The notes under the pieces are model-generated. The model had not been told where the DNA came from, searched no databases, and saw nothing but the letters and a program-made list of their open reading frames with translations. Below, in pieces: positions 6,313 to 9,458 of a stretch of DNA of 9,458 bases; the first letter of the stretch is position 1; each line of letters opens with the position of its first letter. The translations under genes and the position numbers were made by a program. Where the stretch lies: contig CAZAXD010000038.1 of the NCBI GenBank assembly GCA_964489015.1, forward strand, positions 1 to 9,458, written 5' to 3'. This DNA comes from JAPYWM01 sp964489015 (GTDB lineage: Bacteria; Bacteroidota; Bacteroidia; SpSt-205).

Positions 6313-7284
6313 CTATAGTAGACCAAGTTCACGAGCCTGGGCTAGCCACTGTTCCCTTGGCACGGGCACAACGCCGACATACTCACACACGAGACCGCCG
6401 GCGAGATTAGCCAAAGCCGCTGCCTTTGAAATGGGCAGGCCTAGCGCGAGCCCCACTGCCAGCACGCTAATTACGGTATCCCCAGCTCCGGACACATCTA
6501 CGATTTGACGCCGGTGGGCCGGAATGTAGTGGGTTTCCCCCCGCTCGTCCATGACAAAAACGCCGTATTCACTAAGCGTAAGGAGCGTGTACTGATGCGG
6601 CATTCGCGCACGCAGTTCAAGAAGCGCCGTTTTCCAGCTTTCTGGCGTGGGGTCAATGGGGCGACCTAGGGCCTCGCTAAGCTCGTGTAAATTGGGCTTA
6701 AAGACCGTGCACCCTTCGTAGGCCCAAAAGTGCGCCTTTTTGGGGTCCACCAGGACGGGTACGCCCTGAGCCTGTGCTTCAGCGGTAAGGGCCCTAATGA
6801 GCTGCGGCGTAAGCGTTCCTTTGTCGTAGTCCTCAAAAATCAAGCCGTGGGGGCGCTGTGCTAAAAGCGTTCTGACCTTTTCCAACAAACTCGCACTCAG
6901 TTCTGGAGTGATTGGGTTAGTTATCTCGCGATCTACCCGCAAAAGGTGCTGACTTTTGGCAATAAGGCGGGTTTTGGTCGTAGTAGGGCGAGCGGGGTCC
7001 TCCACCAGAGCAAATACCTCAATACCATGACGGCATGCCTCCTCTTGAAAGGCTTCACCCCACTGGTCTCTACCAATTACGCCACCGAGTTCGACTCGGC
7101 AGCCTATGGTTCGTAGGTTAATAGCCACATTAGCCGCTCCTCCCAATCGATACTCCTCACGATCCAGCTCTAAAATTGGCACGGGGGCCTCGGGTGAGAT
7201 GCGTCGCACCTGGCCGTATAAATACCGGTCGACCATCACATCCCCAACCACCACAAATCGCATTTGACTAAACTGTGCCTCCAC
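6313..7284 (-). CDS. rfaE1: D-glycero-beta-D-manno-heptose-7-phosphate kinase (RfaE1/HldE N-terminal type)
   Basis: This PfkB-family kinase (323 aa) phosphorylates D-manno-heptose-7-phosphate at C1, a step toward ADP-heptose for the LPS inner core. It matches the N-terminal domain of E. coli HldE: VVVGDVMVDRYLYG (11-24), RRISPEAPVPIL (28-38), RLGGAANVA (46-54), KTRLIAKSQHLLRVDRE (104-120), EDYDKGTL (151-158), VDPKK (179-183), KPNLHEL (196-202) and DVSGAGDTV (263-271) with catalytic base Asp269. The C-terminal cytidylyltransferase-like domain of HldE is absent, so a separate adenylyltransferase must be encoded elsewhere. GTG 7284 is preferred because a TACCTTTG box ends 5 nt upstream and the extra residues match the usual N-terminal extension. 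An in-frame ATG at 7263 is the alternative. An in-frame TAA lies 8 codons upstream of the GTG. The gene converges on bioF with a 3-nt gap. Confidence 0.92.
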   Translation of the reverse strand: MEAQFSQMRFVVVGDVMVDRYLYGQVRRISPEAPVPILELDREEYRLGGAANVAINLRTIGCRVELGGVIGRDQWGEAFQEEACRHGIEVFALVEDPARPTTTKTRLIAKSQHLLRVDREITNPITPELSASLLEKVRTLLAQRPHGLIFEDYDKGTLTPQLIRALTAEAQAQGVPVLVDPKKAHFWAYEGCTVFKPNLHELSEALGRPIDPTPESWKTALLELRARMPHQYTLLTLSEYGVFVMDERGETHYIPAHRRQIVDVSGAGDTVISVLAVGLALGLPISKAAALANLAGGLVCEYVGVVPVPREQWLAQARELGLL

Positions 7285-7289
7285 CCGGG

Positions 7290-7297
7290 CAAAGGTA
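7290..7297 (-). promoter_or_regulatory. Bacteroidota-type -7 box TACCTTTG, 5 nt before the GTG at 7284
   Basis: Read on the - strand the box is TACCTTTG, followed by CCCGG and the GTG start. A T-rich TTTTA lies about 19-21 nt further upstream and may serve as a weak -33 element. The box should drive the heptose kinase gene, with transcription starting at or next to the GTG. Confidence 0.5.
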
Positions 7298-7372
7298 GGA
7301 TTATGCGTTTAGTGGCGTAAAATTACCACTCGGGCGGGCATTTACGCGGGTCCGGCTGCGCTTTTGCCTAAG

Positions 7373-7380
7373 TAGGTTTG
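7373..7380 (+). promoter_or_regulatory. Possible second -7 box (TAGGTTTG) for the secreted-protein gene
   Basis: This is an exact TAnnTTTG match in the divergent intergenic region, 41 nt before ATG 7422. It would give a leader of roughly 35-40 nt. No matching -33 element is visible, and the base after the box is G rather than the C seen at the other sites. Confidence 0.3.
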
Positions 7381-7409
7381 GCAGGATTTTTTTTCTAAGT
7401 TACCCTATC

Positions 7410-7417
7410 TAACTTTG
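7410..7417 (+). promoter_or_regulatory. Bacteroidota-type -7 box TAACTTTG, 4 nt before the ATG at 7422
   Basis: The exact TAnnTTTG box is followed by CAAT and then the ATG. A T8 run (7387-7394) supplies TTTT at 19-nt spacing, a plausible -33 element. The TA of the box is also the first part of an in-frame TAA stop (7410-7412), so the reading frame cannot extend upstream and ATG 7422 is fixed as the start. The expected transcript would be leaderless. Confidence 0.5.
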
Positions 7418-7421
7418 CAAT

Positions 7422-9458
7422 ATGCTGCCCCACTTTTTTTATGTCAGAATCGCTGCTATCGGATTCCTACTTACTGCTATAGGGTGGAGTCAAACCCTTC
7501 AAGAGCTAGCCGAGCGCAAAAGGCGAATTACGGACAGCCTCAATCAGCTTTGGCAGCTTGGGCTCTTGACGCCGCCCGCTTATGTGCCGCGCCCATTAGG
7601 CCTGCCTGAGTCCGATTGTGCCAATGCCATACCCGTCTGCCAGCAAACCTACACCTACACGGCGTCGCCCCCGGATTACGGTAATGCCCAGGAGCTTGGC
7701 AACAACACCTGCTTGCTCATGCGTGAGCAGAAGACGGCCTGGTTCATCTTCACCGTTCAAAACTCCGGCAGCTTTGGCTTTATCATCAACACCACCTATG
7801 ACTACGACTTTGCGCTGTTTGACTACGATGCGATGGGTGGCTGCGGGGGAACAAGTACTGCTACACCTATTCGCTGTAACTACTCTGCCCAGTATGGCAA
7901 TACGGGCCTTGATGCCAGTAATCCGCAGCCGGGCTCCTTGCAATGGAATGCTTCCCAACCGCCCATTATGCCTGGTATCAATGTCACTGCTGGCCAAACC
8001 TATGTGCTTGTTGTAGACAATTGGACTGGGGACGCGACGGGCTTTATCATTACCTTCACCGGCACAGCTCAGATCTTTGATAACGTCGCCCCGACCATCA
8101 CGAGTATTCAGCAAAGCTGCACCAATCCCAATCAAATCACCATAACCTTTAGCGAGCCGATAAGATGTAGTAGCATCTCCTCCTCCGATTTTAGTTTAGG
8201 GGCGGGTATCACCATTACGAGCGCTGTGGGGGTGGGTTGTGGCACATTTACTAATCAGGTGGTGATTACCTTCTCCGGTACACTCAATAGCGGCGTACGT
8301 ACGCTAACGGTGCAGACCGGCGCCGACGGCAATACCATTCTTGACAAGTGTAATAACTCCTTAGCAACGGGCGGCTATTCCTTTCAGTACTTAGCCCCAC
8401 CTACTATCACCGGCCCCACACAAATTTGTGCTGGGGGTACAGCACTCCTTACCGTCAATACGCCTGGTGGTATTCCCGCCGGCGCTACGATTAGCTGGAA
8501 TACGGGGGCTACAACCAGTTCTATTAACGTCTCTCCCTCGGGGGCAGCCACCTACACGGCTTCGATTACCTACGGGGGTTGCACGCGATCGGTAAGTCAC
8601 TCGGTTACTTTGCTCCCCAACCCCACCATTTCCGTTTCGCCCAATCCCGCTGTCATATGCAGCGGAACGGCGCTCGTTACGGGCACTACCGACATCCCGG
8701 GTGGTCAGTGGCAGTACAATAACGGCTCCGGCTGGATTAGTACTGCCAACCCCATGAATCTTACCCCCGGTACCTATCAAATCCGCTATCAAGCCCCTAA
8801 CGGCTGCTTTAGCAACATTGTCAATCTCTCCGTTTCCACTGCTCCTCCCCCCACGACCAACACCTGTAACGTCATTTACGTCACGCCAACCGGCTCATCA
8901 ACGGCTGCGGGCACCCAGGCAAACCCCACCAATCTGCTCGAGGCCCTCAATCGCGCTGCTTGCTCCAATGCCATTATCAAAATGGCCGTGGGCACCTACG
9001 TGTTTGATAACCCCATTACCACCATAACCAGTAACATCACGTTGGAGGGCGGCTTTGATCCTGCGACGGGCTGGCGCAAGACCTCTCAAGCCGGTGCAAC
9101 GACCATTCGTCGCACGGCCGCCAACGTTCAGGGCTGTAGCGACGGCTCCAATGCGCCCCGCCTGGTAGCTTTGCAGATTACAAACGCCTCCAACTTCCGG
9201 CTACAGGATATCACCATCACGGTAGACAATGCCCCGGCGGCTAGTGCCGGCTGCGCCGGCGGCCGCGGTGTCTCGACCTATGCCGTTTATCTCTCTAACT
9301 GTTCTAACTACCAGTTTGTGCGCTGCCAGATGCTGTCTGGCAATGCCAGTGCTGGGCTCAATGGAACCCCTGGTCAAAATGGCTACAATGGCGGCGCCGG
9401 AGGGGCTGGGGGAAATGGTGATCAAGACCAGCAGAACAATGGTGGCGCAGGAGGTGGC
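7422..9458 (+). CDS. Large secreted multi-domain protein, N-terminal part (Ig-like and beta-helix domains); runs off the window
   Basis: The frame from ATG 7422 is open for 679 codons to the window edge, so the gene is 3'-truncated. Residues 1-23 form a signal peptide (basic VRI, hydrophobic AAIGFLLTAIGWS). Residues 24-63 look helical. About 64-222 is a PPC-like beta domain opening with SDCANAIPVC and containing TTYDYDFALFDYD and GQTYVLVVDNW. About 223-325 resembles an SbsA-type Ig domain (APTITSIQQSC, ITITFSEPI). About 326-397 and 398-474 are two Ig/PKD-like domains (GPTQICAGGTALLTV; VSPNPAVICSGTALV). After a Pro/Thr linker, about 481-640 shows a parallel beta-helix pattern (NVIYVTPTGSSTAAGTQANP, FRLQDITITV). 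From about 645 the chain is glycine-rich. Nineteen Cys residues suggest extracellular disulfides. Such proteins in Bacteroidota usually end in a type IX secretion sorting domain, which would lie beyond the window. The function is unknown; adhesion or surface structure is an inference. Confidence 0.88.
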   Translation, partial: MLPHFFYVRIAAIGFLLTAIGWSQTLQELAERKRRITDSLNQLWQLGLLTPPAYVPRPLGLPESDCANAIPVCQQTYTYTASPPDYGNAQELGNNTCLLMREQKTAWFIFTVQNSGSFGFIINTTYDYDFALFDYDAMGGCGGTSTATPIRCNYSAQYGNTGLDASNPQPGSLQWNASQPPIMPGINVTAGQTYVLVVDNWTGDATGFIITFTGTAQIFDNVAPTITSIQQSCTNPNQITITFSEPIRCSSISSSDFSLGAGITITSAVGVGCGTFTNQVVITFSGTLNSGVRTLTVQTGADGNTILDKCNNSLATGGYSFQYLAPPTITGPTQICAGGTALLTVNTPGGIPAGATISWNTGATTSSINVSPSGAATYTASITYGGCTRSVSHSVTLLPNPTISVSPNPAVICSGTALVTGTTDIPGGQWQYNNGSGWISTANPMNLTPGTYQIRYQAPNGCFSNIVNLSVSTAPPPTTNTCNVIYVTPTGSSTAAGTQANPTNLLEALNRAACSNAIIKMAVGTYVFDNPITTITSNITLEGGFDPATGWRKTSQAGATTIRRTAANVQGCSDGSNAPRLVALQITNASNFRLQDITITVDNAPAASAGCAGGRGVSTYAVYLSNCSNYQFVRCQMLSGNASAGLNGTPGQNGYNGGAGGAGGNGDQDQQNNGGAGGG
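9343..9458 (+). repeat. Glycine-rich coding tract at the window edge
   Basis: The last 39 codons of the secreted protein are dominated by Gly, Asn, Ala and Gln, with motifs such as LNGTPGQNGYNGGAGG. GG(A/N)GG units recur, and the tract probably continues past the window. It resembles the glycine-rich loops inserted in beta-helix surface proteins and is not a strict Gly-X-Y collagen repeat. Confidence 0.65.

Noticed and set aside
7285..7421. Riboswitch or small RNA in the divergent intergenic region
   Set aside because: The region is only 137 nt and is explained by promoter boxes on both strands; I see no stable hairpin series or known riboswitch signature.
7618..8016. 132-codon + frame inside the secreted-protein gene
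   Set aside because: It is an off-frame shadow rich in Pro, Ser, Arg and Leu with no domain; the overlapping frame from 7422 is continuous and clearly real.
7596..8135. 179-codon open frame on the - strand
   Set aside because: It lies fully antisense to the secreted-protein frame, which has a signal peptide and recognisable domains; the antisense translation shows no known motif.
9343..9458. CRISPR-like or tandem DNA repeat at the window end
   Set aside because: The repetition comes from glycine codons (GGN) in frame with the secreted protein; there is no fixed repeat-spacer period.

Overview
The window looks like chromosome of a member of the Bacteroidota (or a close FCB relative) of moderately high GC. 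The reasons are a fused OlsF-type lipid acyltransferase, BioF and KdsA sequences of the type common in that phylum, a very long secreted multi-domain protein with Ig-like and beta-helix modules, no Shine-Dalgarno sequences before the starts, and promoter -7 boxes of the Bacteroidota form TAnnTTTG. The lineage below phylum cannot be told from the sequence.

Layout. Positions 5-6309 hold six tightly packed genes on the + strand: a YbfF-like alpha/beta hydrolase, an OlsF-like two-domain acyltransferase, a PaaG-like enoyl-CoA hydratase/isomerase, kdsA, a short divergent beta-ketoacyl synthase, and a bioF-like alpha-oxoamine synthase. Neighbouring reading frames overlap or lie within about 14 nt of each other. 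A converging - strand gene (6313-7284) for the heptose-7-phosphate kinase of LPS core synthesis ends only 3 nt from bioF. A short divergent promoter region (7285-7421) follows. From 7422 to the end of the window runs one open frame of 679 codons without a stop. It is the N-terminal part of a large secreted protein: signal peptide, PPC-like domain, three Ig-like domains, parallel beta-helix, and the start of a glycine-rich tract.

Theme. Most genes concern the cell envelope: Kdo-8-phosphate synthesis (KdsA) and heptose activation (RfaE1/HldA) for the LPS inner core, an amino-acid-containing membrane lipid (OlsF-like), and acyl-chain chemistry (ketosynthase, enoyl-CoA isomerase, hydrolase, BioF). 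The ketosynthase/BioF pair suggests biotin (pimeloyl) synthesis.

Most notable signal. The box TAnnTTTGC ends exactly 4 or 5 nt before four of the start codons (778, 2619, 7422 on +, 7284 on -), and a one-mismatch version sits 4 nt before a fifth (5266). The spacing would put the transcription start on or next to the start codon, so these genes may be expressed as leaderless mRNAs, two or three of them from promoters inside the apparent operon. I found no CRISPR array, tRNA, rRNA, insertion sequence or clear intrinsic terminator.
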